This document shows positions 9,880 to 18,274 of a DNA stretch of 64,000 nt, piece after piece (the stretch's first letter is position 1; each line of letters begins with the position of its first letter). The notes under the pieces are model-generated. The model saw only the letters and a list, made by a program, of their open reading frames with translations. It searched no databases and was not told the DNA's origin. This DNA is from Nakazawaea peltata (Eukaryota > Ascomycota > Pichiomycetes > Alaninales > Pachysolenaceae), in assembly GCA_001599355.1 (NCBI GenBank), contig BCGQ01000001.1:685135-749134 (forward strand), in the 5' to 3' direction. Made by a program: the position numbers and the translations under genes.

Positions 9880-10483
9880 TTAAGCCTCAGCCAATTCTCT
9901 TAAACGACGAATGGTGGATCTAGCAGTGGCGGCAGCAGCAGTGGAGACGGTGTAAGCACCACCGGCAACAGTCTTGCGACAAGACTTACAAGACCAGATA
10001 CCAGTAGATTCTCTCTTGACGGTCTTCTTACCACAGAAGGTACAGTCGTAAGTGGAGTGTTGTTGAACTTCCAACTTCTTACATTGTCTTCTCAAGGAAG
10101 AACCGTAACGAACACCGTACTTACCGGTGATTCCAACCTTCTTAGTTCTCTTAGTCCTATTAAAAAGTTAGTAAATTGTCCTTTGGATGTCATTTTGATA
10201 TTGAATGAATCAATGTGGAAACCAGGTATTCTCGAGCAAACAGCAATCATTAATCATAATATTTACTCTGGTGGTGATTAGAGTCCCAATGATAATATAT
10301 TTGTCATATCTTCATCCATAGTCTTTGCTGAAGTATTCCCTAGATGAAAATTAACCGCCAATGAACATGTGAATCCTTCACCAGGATGACTCTTTCAACC
10401 ATTTCTTCATTTCTCATTCTAATTCATCCTCCTGATTCTCTTCTGCTTTCATTCAATATCATTCAAGTATATCTTACGTACAT
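9880..10483 (-). CDS. RPL43: 60S ribosomal protein eL43 (Rpl43)
   Basis: Large-subunit zinc-ribbon protein (L37Ae family), 92 residues, the standard length. The ring CTFC...CKSC and the tail [20 protein letters not shown] match the family. The intron splits the start codon: exon 1 is just AT (10483-10482), and exon 2 begins at 10156 with the G. The joined start reads [15 protein letters not shown]. The same two-base first exon is, from memory, the arrangement in baker's yeast RPL43 genes. No CTG codon appears. I see no TTAGGG box in the upstream 405 bp shared with the next gene. Confidence 0.95.
10157..10481 (-). other. RPL43: 325-nt intron of RPL43, splitting the ATG
   Basis: Read on the minus strand: donor GTACGT (10481-10476), branch site TACTAAC (10173-10167), acceptor TAG ending at 10157. 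No snoRNA seen inside. Confidence 0.9.
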
Positions 10484-10888
10484 TTTGATAGTCGATTATA
10501 TGAGGTTATAGTTAGTACAAAGAAGTGAAAGAATTTTAAATGATATTTTTTTAATAGAAAAAAGGAGAGAAAAAATTTTTGGTGAAAATTTTCCACTTGA
10601 TGTCTGCCATTTTTTACTGTGTGAATTATTTGCACGTAAAATGGAGGGGATTTCTGTTCCTTAAGCGCATACAGGAAGTGCGAAAAATACTGAGATAGAG
10701 AGAGTGTGACTGTGAAAATTATTTTAGGAAATGAGCGTGCACTACTATTGAGGATACATCTTTACACCAAGTTAATTGTTTCCCAATTAGGAAGTCTCCC
10801 AAAAGGTCTGAAGCGCCTTTATATAATAATAAAAGGTAATAGATTTAAGTAGAGATTGTAGCGCCATTACTCGTAATATTGAATAGAG
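10484..10888. promoter_or_regulatory. Divergent promoter of RPL43 and the next gene
   Basis: 405 bp, with A/T-rich tracts at 10540-10590 that may exclude nucleosomes. A TATATAATAA stretch lies near 10820. I find no Tbf1 box. Confidence 0.45.
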
Positions 10889-11650
10889 ATGGGCATACCT
10901 GATAACTTTGACTGGGAAGTCTGTGAACAATACAAGTCGAAAGATGATATTTGTCAACGTCCAAGAGACCAAAGCCGCTCTAATAACTTCTCTAGTATTA
11001 AACTTCTTACAACCATCGGTAAAAACGCTATTGATACCATTTCAAAAAAGTCTATAAAGAAGAGGAGACATCGTATCTCAGAACTAATCAAACTTAAAGA
11101 ATCGGATCTTCCTCTGTCAATTGAGCCGTCAGAAATAGTAAATTTAAGACATTCTCTTCTTCCTGTTCTAACTCTTCAAGATGATGATATTGCTATATCT
11201 ACAGCTACTAGATGGCCAAAGAAGGAAGAAAATAAAAGTATTCAATTACTTAAATCTCATTGTACTTCTATCTTTGAGTACCCTTCCGTCAAGGCACAAA
11301 ACAGACCTTATGATAACGATGTACATCTTGAACAAAATATTATCACCAAATCCCAACCCTCAGCTAATTTTACTTTCAACGAGCTGGATTTTGTTTCTTT
11401 TGGTTCCAGTTCTTCTGCTAACATTTCTACCAGTCATTCTGACAAGAACTTCGGTTCAGATTTTTTGAATAGATACAGTAGAACTGATCTTTGGGTCAAA
11501 AAACTCTATAGAAGTGGGCTAATCAAGTCAGTAACACATTGTTTGGAGCCAACTTATAGGAAATATCAAGAGCGTTTGATCAATATCTCTCTTTCCACAG
11601 TTGCAAATCTATCAGAAGATGAGAGAATTGACCGCTTTTTTGATAGATAA
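10889..11650 (+). CDS. Hypothetical protein, 253 residues
   Basis: I do not recognise it. The ATG at 10889 opens a single 253-codon frame. The protein is Ser/Lys-rich with a basic stretch (KKSIKKRRHR, residues 53-62) that could be a nuclear signal. A low-complexity Ser run (FGSSSSANISTS) follows near 171-182. The C-terminal 60 residues (from FLNRYSRTDLWVKKLYRSG) look more ordered and probably hold the conserved part. No membrane segment. It lies between RPL43 and a DUF1989 gene. Ordinary codon use suggests a low-expressed real gene. Confidence 0.65.
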   Translation: MGIPDNFDWEVCEQYKSKDDICQRPRDQSRSNNFSSIKLLTTIGKNAIDTISKKSIKKRRHRISELIKLKESDLPLSIEPSEIVNLRHSLLPVLTLQDDDIAISTATRWPKKEENKSIQLLKSHCTSIFEYPSVKAQNRPYDNDVHLEQNIITKSQPSANFTFNELDFVSFGSSSSANISTSHSDKNFGSDFLNRYSRTDLWVKKLYRSGLIKSVTHCLEPTYRKYQERLINISLSTVANLSEDERIDRFFDR

Positions 11651-11756
11651 TAACCACACACCCAAACTGGACCCTGAACTCAATTCCTAGAAGAAGTCAC
11701 CCCCTTTTTCGCGTATTTCCTAAAACGGAAATTCGATGCGTCATATGATTCCGGCG

Positions 11757-11785
11757 ATAAAGTACCACATAAACACCGAGATAAG
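11757..11785 (+). promoter_or_regulatory. GATA sites before the DUF1989 gene
   Basis: GATAA at 11757-11761 and GATAAG at 11780-11785, 108-136 bp before the start. GATAAG is the site of Gln3/Gat1-type nitrogen regulators in yeasts. The link is motif-based. Confidence 0.5.
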
Positions 11786-11892
11786 AAATGGATTGGAATG
11801 CAATAGTCAGAAGAGTGGTCAATTGATATTTAACTGATCTGCTCTGTAGTCTAAACTACACTTGTTAGCCACTTAAATCAATACATACTGAA

Positions 11893-12792
11893 ATGTCCTC
11901 TCAAACTCCTCACAAGACCAACTATGGTCTCCCAAAACCTGTCCCAGCCTATTTACCATCAGCTGGATCCCCTTTATATGCTGATAGAGAGTTCTACGAT
12001 AAGATTGCAAAGACAGCTGAAGGTGGAAAGAGAGAATTGGTTGAGAAGCTCGTTTGTCCAATGAGATCAGGAATCGCTTGGAAAATTCCAAAAGGACATG
12101 TTTGTAGAATCGTCACCATCGAAGGTCCTCAAGTGTGTGATCTCAACTTATGGAACTACGACAACCCAAGAGAAAGAATGTGGGCATCTCGTACGAGACA
12201 ACTTCATTCGAGCCATGTTTCTGTCTATGACAGATTGTGGAGTACTTTACCTTACTTGAGACCTTTGGTTACTATTACTGGTGACTCCTTGAAAGACAGA
12301 GGACAAGATGAATGGGGAGGAAGAGTCCATGACCTTATGGGAACCCGTTGTGATCCTTATGTCGACAAGTTGTTGTCGGGTGAAGATAATGATTTCCATT
12401 GTCACTCCAACTTAACTAGAGCTGTTTTGCCTTATGGTTTGACAGAATTGGACGTGCACGACGTATTGAACGTTTTCCAATTAACTGGTACCAATGAGCA
12501 CGACCAATATTTCATGGAAGCTTGTCCTGCCAAGAAAGGTGACTATTTTGAATTCTTTGCTGAAATTGACATCTTAGCTGCAATCTCTTGTTGTCCGGGG
12601 GGTGATTTGAGCTGCTGGGGCTGGGGTGAAGATGAACTGTCTGAAGATCAGATGGTGGCATGTTGCAGACCACTCGGTGTCGAAGTCTACAAAATCACCG
12701 ATGATGATGTATTGAAAGATTGGAAATCCCCAGAACCTGTTAAATATAAGGGTAACCATGGTTTGATCAACCCAGTCTTCAAGAAGGACTAA
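11893..12792 (+). CDS. DUF1989 (urea-carboxylase-associated) protein
   Basis: A 299-residue protein with the DUF1989 domain, found in urea-carboxylase-associated proteins. Family marks are VVTIEGPQVCDLNLW-like text near residue 75, HDVLNVFQLTG near 190 and FFAEIDILAAISCCPGGDLS near 217-236. Bacterial members form carboxyguanidine deiminase, which acts with a guanidine/urea carboxylase, so a role in ureido or guanidino nitrogen use is plausible but unproved here. The protein is Cys/His-rich (FHCHSNLTRA, MVACCRPLGVE), which would suit metal binding. GATAAG sites just upstream agree with nitrogen control. No signal peptide. It stands alone: no carboxylase or urease-type gene lies in the window. 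Confidence 0.85.
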   Translation: MSSQTPHKTNYGLPKPVPAYLPSAGSPLYADREFYDKIAKTAEGGKRELVEKLVCPMRSGIAWKIPKGHVCRIVTIEGPQVCDLNLWNYDNPRERMWASRTRQLHSSHVSVYDRLWSTLPYLRPLVTITGDSLKDRGQDEWGGRVHDLMGTRCDPYVDKLLSGEDNDFHCHSNLTRAVLPYGLTELDVHDVLNVFQLTGTNEHDQYFMEACPAKKGDYFEFFAEIDILAAISCCPGGDLSCWGWGEDELSEDQMVACCRPLGVEVYKITDDDVLKDWKSPEPVKYKGNHGLINPVFKKD

Positions 12793-12888
12793 TATTATTT
12801 AGGTAGTGTCTCAAATATCAATATCCCTTTTTTCCTATAATAGAAGTTGTAGTAGTAGTCAAGGTGTTTAGAGTAGAGGTGTATACCG

Positions 12889-13503
12889 ATGACTGAGGGT
12901 GCCAACGTATGCTTTGCTAGTGTGATTTTGGACGTGATACAGAGATATGAGATATTTGGTTGTAATCAAAGACTCAAAAATATCCTTTATATAAATGAGG
13001 AGCCTGAAATTCTGAAGCTCCTACAAAAGATAGGTTTTGACTATGATGAGAGAGAGGGTTCGGACGCTTTATTGTTCTATTTACAATTGATTGAGACGAT
13101 CCCAAAGTTAATTTCCGAGTCATGGATAGAGATTCTTACTGAGGTATGTGTTCACTCGAATTTAGACTTCATACCTCTTGTACAAATTGAGAATCTTGAG
13201 GTCTTAGAATCGAAGATTGATGGATATATTTTGGAGGGTTATGAGCTACCTAGATATTTATTCGTGCTTCACGATATTGATGTAGGAGAGAGCTCATTTG
13301 AAAGAGAATTCAATGTCCCTGAAACTTTACATCCAAAGGGTTATCGTTTAGAATTGAAGTGTATAAGTTATCTTGGAAAACGAGAGGATCAAAACGTTAC
13401 AAATTTTCATTACTACAATTGGTATAAAGATGAGGGATCCAAAAATTTAGAAGGCCTTATTACGGCCAAATTCCCAAGAATACTTGTATATAAACGAGTC
13501 TAG
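12889..13503 (+). CDS. Hypothetical protein, 204 residues
   Basis: Not recognised. It is a single ATG frame, acidic and rich in Leu/Ile. A C-terminal stretch (LPRYLFVLHDIDV, then HPKGYRLELKCISYLG and HYYNWYKDEG) distantly recalls the pattern of a ubiquitin-protease core: a substrate-cleft strand, YxL, then a GHYY-like motif. The catalytic Cys box is not evident, so I do not assign that family. The stop codon ends one base before the stop of the convergent Zn2Cys6 gene. It starts only 96 bp after the DUF1989 gene. Confidence 0.6.
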   Translation: MTEGANVCFASVILDVIQRYEIFGCNQRLKNILYINEEPEILKLLQKIGFDYDEREGSDALLFYLQLIETIPKLISESWIEILTEVCVHSNLDFIPLVQIENLEVLESKIDGYILEGYELPRYLFVLHDIDVGESSFEREFNVPETLHPKGYRLELKCISYLGKREDQNVTNFHYYNWYKDEGSKNLEGLITAKFPRILVYKRV

Positions 13504-13504
13504 G

Positions 13505-15784
13505 TCAATATTTATCAAGATCAGGAAATATCGAAGTCAAATCATCCAAATTATCAATATTAAAAATGTCATCAACCGCCAGCTCAGCAGCGTTACTACT
13601 GTAGTCAAAATTGGAATCTAAGAAATCCTGTAAAATACCATAGTCAAGGACAGAATTTCCGAAAAATTTAAATATGTCACTTGGTGAGTTACCCTGTTCA
13701 ACGATACTGTCATTGTTGTTGTAAACGGCTTCAATGCTACTTATTTGTCTGTCGGCGAAAAATAAGTCATGTGACTCCAGTTTGGTATAAACTTTAGAAA
13801 TTTTGGTCACATCCAACCTTTTGAAAGTCTTGAGAAGATCTTCTATCTCTCCTAAGAAAGTCCGCGCAGGCAATGAGCCTTCATCCACCAAGCTGCGCAA
13901 TGTGTCAGTGGCTTCGATAATTCGCTCATCGATATCTTTCCGCGAGAACTCATCGTAAGTAGTTAGAGCTCTGGCGATGATTAAGATCATAGTAGAACTA
14001 AAACAGTAGTGCGCATCAAAGAATCCAAATGAAGAAATCATACCCGTCCTACATAGAGAGCTTATCACAGAATTGATTGTGTAAGCAGACTGAATACAGG
14101 CGTCAGTGATTGCGCTGGTCAATTGCGAAGGGACAAACAGGGGGTCAGACAAACATCGTGCAAAAAGATACAATAATAATGGTCTTGTAGTTAAGATAAT
14201 CAGCTGGTTGTAATGCATATGGAAGGAAAAGATGTTACGTAATACTTTTGTCAACGATTGGTTTCTGTAGTGTTGTAATTTCAAGATCGGATCCAAGTTA
14301 TCGTAACATTCTTTTAAGCTGGAAAGGACTTGATGAACACTCCGTACGAAGCTTATGGATTTATGACTCTGGTTAGGTAATTGACCTATTCCATAAATAT
14401 TCCTCAAAATCAATGTAGAGATCGTGGCAACTTGGATCTGAGCAAGAATGTATTTAGAATCTGGGAATTCTTTGTATTCTTCATCAGTGAAATACATCTC
14501 GGATGGCAATTCGGTATCGAAATCTCCGTCTTCTAAGGAGACAGGGGTGCCGAGTTTTGTGCAAATGATTCTGTCAAAGATATATAAAGTGTAAAATAAA
14601 CGTCTAGCCCTCTCTCTCGTCTTTAAATCCCATTTCGTGTTATTCCAAAAAGAAGCTCTTCTATGTAATCCTAAAGAGACAGCCATACGCAAGGCAAGCC
14701 CTGTATATGCGAAAGCGGATCTTACCCTATTCAATGCATAGGAATAAAAGCCTATTTGAGAGAGAGCTTCTATGTATTCGATTGTAGGTTCCTCAAATTC
14801 GTCTTGAAGTAAAGCCACGGCCATTTGGAAGTATTTGATTCCAGGGACCTCGCGGTCACCAGACTCATAATCACTACTGTCTATAGAAGGAGGTTTACTA
14901 TCGGGGGTGCTTCCCGAATATAAGGATCCAAGAGCGCACATGGCGAAGAATTGAGCCATTTGGGCCCTGGAAATTCCTTGCGGAGTGACAGAAATCTTCT
15001 TTCCCGGCTTCGCAGGATAATTCAGGTATATGTTGTCGACTAACTGACGAAAAGAGTCTATCATGGTCAAATAATACTCAATTCCCACGAATTTGTAAGC
15101 AATTGTAGTGAGTCGATGAGCCTCCTCTTTTCTTGGTAGCAGATAAGACTCATGAAGCTTGAGATTATTCCAGATCAATTGTTCGCTTGAGTACTTCACC
15201 GGTCTTCTGGGACCGATAAGATTAAAATCGGATGAATGCCCCTGGTTTATGCTCTGGAAATAGTAAGATAGATACTGTTGTAATTTGGTGTTGAATTTGG
15301 AACATGCCGAGTCCCCCATATAACTAAACTTAGAAGGTAAGTGGGGTAGATTTTGATCTGCCACAAGCGGATTTCCCTCTGGATCCCCAGCTCCAAGTCT
15401 ATCGTCAAGTATTGCAAGTAAGGACATTGGGTTAGGCTGTTTCTTGAGACGTAAGCTATCCACTAGAGTGCTATCGGGTAACCCTGGTTGTTTTAAAAGT
15501 TGTGCATTCACCTCCGTAAGCTGTTTCTTCAACAGCTCTACTTCACTAACCAACCCTTCTATGTAATCCTTACGTACCTTGATATATTTCAACTTCTCCA
15601 CCACCAAATACTCACATTGATCACCCAGGTTTGATGCCACACAGGTAGAACAGGGCTTCTGTGCATCACATTTCACCTTCTTTGCATGGCATCTCTCACA
15701 TGACCTACGACTTCGAAGTCTTTTCCTTCTTTCCTTCTCTTCTTCCCCGTCGGGGTCGAATCTCCTCAGTGGTTTCCCCGACAT
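13505..15784 (-). CDS. Zn2Cys6 transcription factor
   Basis: A fungal binuclear-cluster regulator of 759 residues. The N terminus is basic, then comes the cluster CX2CX6CX5CX2CX8C with cysteines at 29, 32, 39, 45, 48 and 57. A linker and a short coiled coil (about 65-95, heptad Leu/Val in IEGLVSEVELLKKQL) suggest a homodimer. The middle (about 170-480) matches the fungal-specific regulatory domain, with the usual SRSAFAYTGLALRMA-type helix and LGLHR motif. The C terminus is acidic (DDIFNIDNLDDLTS), likely the activation region. It shares a 389-bp divergent promoter with the first carboxypeptidase S gene, and a box at 15893-15900 recurs upstream of both peptidase genes. That makes it a candidate regulator of them (inference). 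Confidence 0.9.
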   Translation of the reverse strand: MSGKPLRRFDPDGEEEKERRKRLRSRRSCERCHAKKVKCDAQKPCSTCVASNLGDQCEYLVVEKLKYIKVRKDYIEGLVSEVELLKKQLTEVNAQLLKQPGLPDSTLVDSLRLKKQPNPMSLLAILDDRLGAGDPEGNPLVADQNLPHLPSKFSYMGDSACSKFNTKLQQYLSYYFQSINQGHSSDFNLIGPRRPVKYSSEQLIWNNLKLHESYLLPRKEEAHRLTTIAYKFVGIEYYLTMIDSFRQLVDNIYLNYPAKPGKKISVTPQGISRAQMAQFFAMCALGSLYSGSTPDSKPPSIDSSDYESGDREVPGIKYFQMAVALLQDEFEEPTIEYIEALSQIGFYSYALNRVRSAFAYTGLALRMAVSLGLHRRASFWNNTKWDLKTRERARRLFYTLYIFDRIICTKLGTPVSLEDGDFDTELPSEMYFTDEEYKEFPDSKYILAQIQVATISTLILRNIYGIGQLPNQSHKSISFVRSVHQVLSSLKECYDNLDPILKLQHYRNQSLTKVLRNIFSFHMHYNQLIILTTRPLLLYLFARCLSDPLFVPSQLTSAITDACIQSAYTINSVISSLCRTGMISSFGFFDAHYCFSSTMILIIARALTTYDEFSRKDIDERIIEATDTLRSLVDEGSLPARTFLGEIEDLLKTFKRLDVTKISKVYTKLESHDLFFADRQISSIEAVYNNNDSIVEQGNSPSDIFKFFGNSVLDYGILQDFLDSNFDYSSNAAELAVDDIFNIDNLDDLTSIFPDLDKY

Positions 15785-16173
15785 AGTTAGCCAGCCCCTT
15801 CAATTTCAAGTGTTACGGGCTCTGTGAAATCGGATCTTTCTACGCACTCCAGAAAACAATCAGATCCAGGACCCTGCGAATGTCTTCCAAACCGTCGGCC
15901 GGAGGAATCAAAAAGCCCCTAAACAGTGGAAAGGGGATGGAAGGGCAGGTGTGAACATGCCCTTCCACACCAAGGGCACGTCCACACTTTTCACTGTTTT
16001 TTTCTGCCCCCTCACTATCCCCGGATAGATAAGAAATTTTATCCGATTGCTGGCCGACGATAAGGTCCTCGATAAGACGGCTGTATTTAAGGTTTGACTG
16101 CTTTATTTAAATTTAGGGCAATTATAGAGATTTTGACATATTAACTAACAGGAACACTTGGGAGTTATACACC
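15785..16173. promoter_or_regulatory. Divergent promoter: Zn2Cys6 regulator / carboxypeptidase S
   Basis: 389 bp with several stacked signals. GGCCGACG occurs on the minus strand at 15893-15900 and on the plus strand at 16052-16059. GATAAG is at 16028-16033, 16059-16064 and 16071-16076, plus TTATC at 16039-16043. An inverted pair CGGATA (16022-16027) / TATCCG (16040-16045) frames the first GATAAG and could be a Zn2Cys6 dimer site with a wide spacer. TATTTAAG near 16084 may act as a TATA box. Confidence 0.65.
16028..16076 (+). promoter_or_regulatory. Cluster of three GATAAG sites
   Basis: GATAAG at 16028, 16059 and 16071 within 49 bp, 98-146 bp before the carboxypeptidase start. Such clusters are the usual nitrogen-catabolite-control elements of yeast peptidase and permease genes. 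The middle one overlaps the last base of a GGCCGACG box. Confidence 0.65.
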
Positions 16174-17979
16174 ATGCCAATTGAATTACCAATCTACACT
16201 GAGAAGCAGGAAACTGCCTCTGCTCCTCTGAGCAAGACTAAGGGCAAGTTTATCTTGCATGCTTTCTTGGGCTTGATGGCCTTATTTGCCGTTGGGAGCT
16301 TGATGACAGGAAGCTCTAGTCAATCTCAGAAAGCTTCAATTTCTCAAAAAGTTGATACTTTCTTTGCTGAGAACTCAATGGACTCAATTGCTGACTCTGT
16401 CTGTAAGGTCTACGATTATCACAGAGCTCCAACTTATGATGAGTACAAGGACACTGTTATTAAGAAGATTATGAAAGATGAGACCTTCAGAAACGCTAGT
16501 GCCGCCAAGCTTTCGGCCTCTGTTCAAGTAGCCACTGAGGTGTACGATGAAGCTCCTCAAGTTGACGACGATCCAGAGTACTGGCTGAAGTTCCAAAAAT
16601 TCCATGACTATTTGGAGGAGACCTTCCCTAAGGCTCACAAGGTCATGAAGAAAGAGAGAGTCAACACTTATGCTCTTGTCTATGAATGGACTGGTTCTGA
16701 CCCATCTCTCAAACCATTGATGTTAACTGCTCATCAAGACGTTGTCCCAGTCCAGACCGAGACTCTTGACCAATGGACTTATCCTCCATTTGAAGGTGTC
16801 TTTGACGGTGACTTTTTGTGGGGACGTGGTGTCGCTGACTGTAAGAACTTGTTAGTCGGTATCATGGAGACTATTGAGGAACTTATTGATGTCGATTTCA
16901 AGCCAAAGAGATCTATTGTCTTGGCCTTTGGTGCTGATGAGGAGATCTCCGGTACCGTCACTGCTACTGCCTTAAGCAAGTACCTTGTTGAACACTATGG
17001 TAAGAATTCCATGTATGCTATCCTTGATGAGGGTGGATATTCTTTGGTCAAACATGAGGATGTCTATTTGTCTATCCCAGCTACTGGTGAGAAAGGTTAC
17101 ACTGATTCTATCATTTCTCTTACCACTCCAGGTGGACACTCCAGTGTTCCTCCAGACCATACTTCGATTGGTATTATGTCTGATTTGATTACTTTGATTG
17201 AGGAGACTCCATTCGATAGTATTTACTCCGAGGTCAATCCTTACTTCAAGCAAAACCAGTGTGTGGCTGCTTACTCTAAATCGATTGACAAGGAGTTGCA
17301 ATGGGCTCTTTTGAATGCAGCAAGTGATCTGGATGCCAACGATCTCAGTATTGAGTGGATCGAATCTCTGATCAACACCAGACCATTTATCAAGACCACT
17401 CAAGCTATCGACATCATCAGAGGTGGTGCCAAGTCCAATGCTTTACCAGAACATGTCGAGATTACTGTTAACCACAGAATTTCTGTCGAAAGCTCCAGCC
17501 GTGAAACTGTCGACAAAGATGCTGCTAGAATTAAGCAAATTGCTGAGAAGTACGACTTAGGTTTCCTTTACACTAAGGAAGAAGGCGGTGAAGAGATCAC
17601 TATCATCCCTCCAACTCCTAACGGTTACTTCCAATTGAGAGGTAGATACGTCTTGAACCCAGCTCCTGTCACTCCTATTGATGATGAACACTGGGAAATC
17701 TTGTCTGGTCATATCAGACATCTTTACGAGGAAGTTGCTTACCCAGAACAAGAAGACTTTAACGTTGTTGTTGCTCCTGGTATTTCTACTGGTAACACTG
17801 ATACTAAATACTACTGGGACCTCACTAACCACATTTACCGTTTCAGAATCGGTGCTATGCCAAACCTTGCTAACTCTAATGCTCATACTGTCGATGAGCA
17901 CATCGAGTTTGACAGTCACTTGCAAATCATTGCTTTCTACTTCGAGTACATTCAAACAGTTGATCTGTTGAAGGACTAG
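16174..17979 (+). CDS. CPS1: Carboxypeptidase S-type M20 peptidase (copy 1)
   Basis: Zinc M20 peptidase of the vacuolar carboxypeptidase S family, releasing C-terminal residues from short peptides. 601 residues, close to the 576 of baker's yeast Cps1. A short cytosolic tail is followed by one membrane segment (about 25-46), giving a type II protein delivered to the vacuole. Active-site residues are visible: His187 and Asp189 in AHQDVVPV, bridging Asp222 in GRGVADCKN, catalytic Glu256 and ligand Glu257 in ADEEISG, Asp285 in LDEGG, and a C-terminal His near 571. GGHSSVPPDHTSIG marks the dimerisation/substrate segment. Upstream GATAAG sites point to nitrogen control. It lies in tandem with a diverged second copy. 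Confidence 0.93.
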   Translation: MPIELPIYTEKQETASAPLSKTKGKFILHAFLGLMALFAVGSLMTGSSSQSQKASISQKVDTFFAENSMDSIADSVCKVYDYHRAPTYDEYKDTVIKKIMKDETFRNASAAKLSASVQVATEVYDEAPQVDDDPEYWLKFQKFHDYLEETFPKAHKVMKKERVNTYALVYEWTGSDPSLKPLMLTAHQDVVPVQTETLDQWTYPPFEGVFDGDFLWGRGVADCKNLLVGIMETIEELIDVDFKPKRSIVLAFGADEEISGTVTATALSKYLVEHYGKNSMYAILDEGGYSLVKHEDVYLSIPATGEKGYTDSIISLTTPGGHSSVPPDHTSIGIMSDLITLIEETPFDSIYSEVNPYFKQNQCVAAYSKSIDKELQWALLNAASDLDANDLSIEWIESLINTRPFIKTTQAIDIIRGGAKSNALPEHVEITVNHRISVESSSRETVDKDAARIKQIAEKYDLGFLYTKEEGGEEITIIPPTPNGYFQLRGRYVLNPAPVTPIDDEHWEILSGHIRHLYEEVAYPEQEDFNVVVAPGISTGNTDTKYYWDLTNHIYRFRIGAMPNLANSNAHTVDEHIEFDSHLQIIAFYFEYIQTVDLLKD

Positions 17980-18189
17980 TTCCATTGACTCTAAATATCT
18001 AGAATTATCTCAAATTTTTTTTTAATACTCGTAGTCACCCCCAATCTGACCCCCCATTCTAGCTCCCCCACCCCTCACGTTATCACAAACTCTATCTATT
18101 TCCTAATTCGGTAATAATACTTCTATTTTGGGAAATGATTTTTCGGAAGAAATGTGGCTTTTTTCCTATCAAAAGATGCCCTATCTTTT

Positions 18190-18197
18190 GGCCGACG
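18190..18197 (+). promoter_or_regulatory. GGCCGACG box before the second carboxypeptidase S
   Basis: The same 8-mer as in the regulator/CPS1 promoter, 78-85 bp before the start of copy 2, in TTTTGGCCGACGTTAG. The 295-bp spacer (17980-18274) also has TTATC near 18091 and GATAGG-type cores on the minus strand near 18168-18185. Confidence 0.5.
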
Positions 18198-18274
18198 TTA
18201 GTCAGTATAAATAGTTAAATATATGACAGGCAGAAAAGAGAGGTAGACGGGTAAACACAATTGACTAGTCAGAT

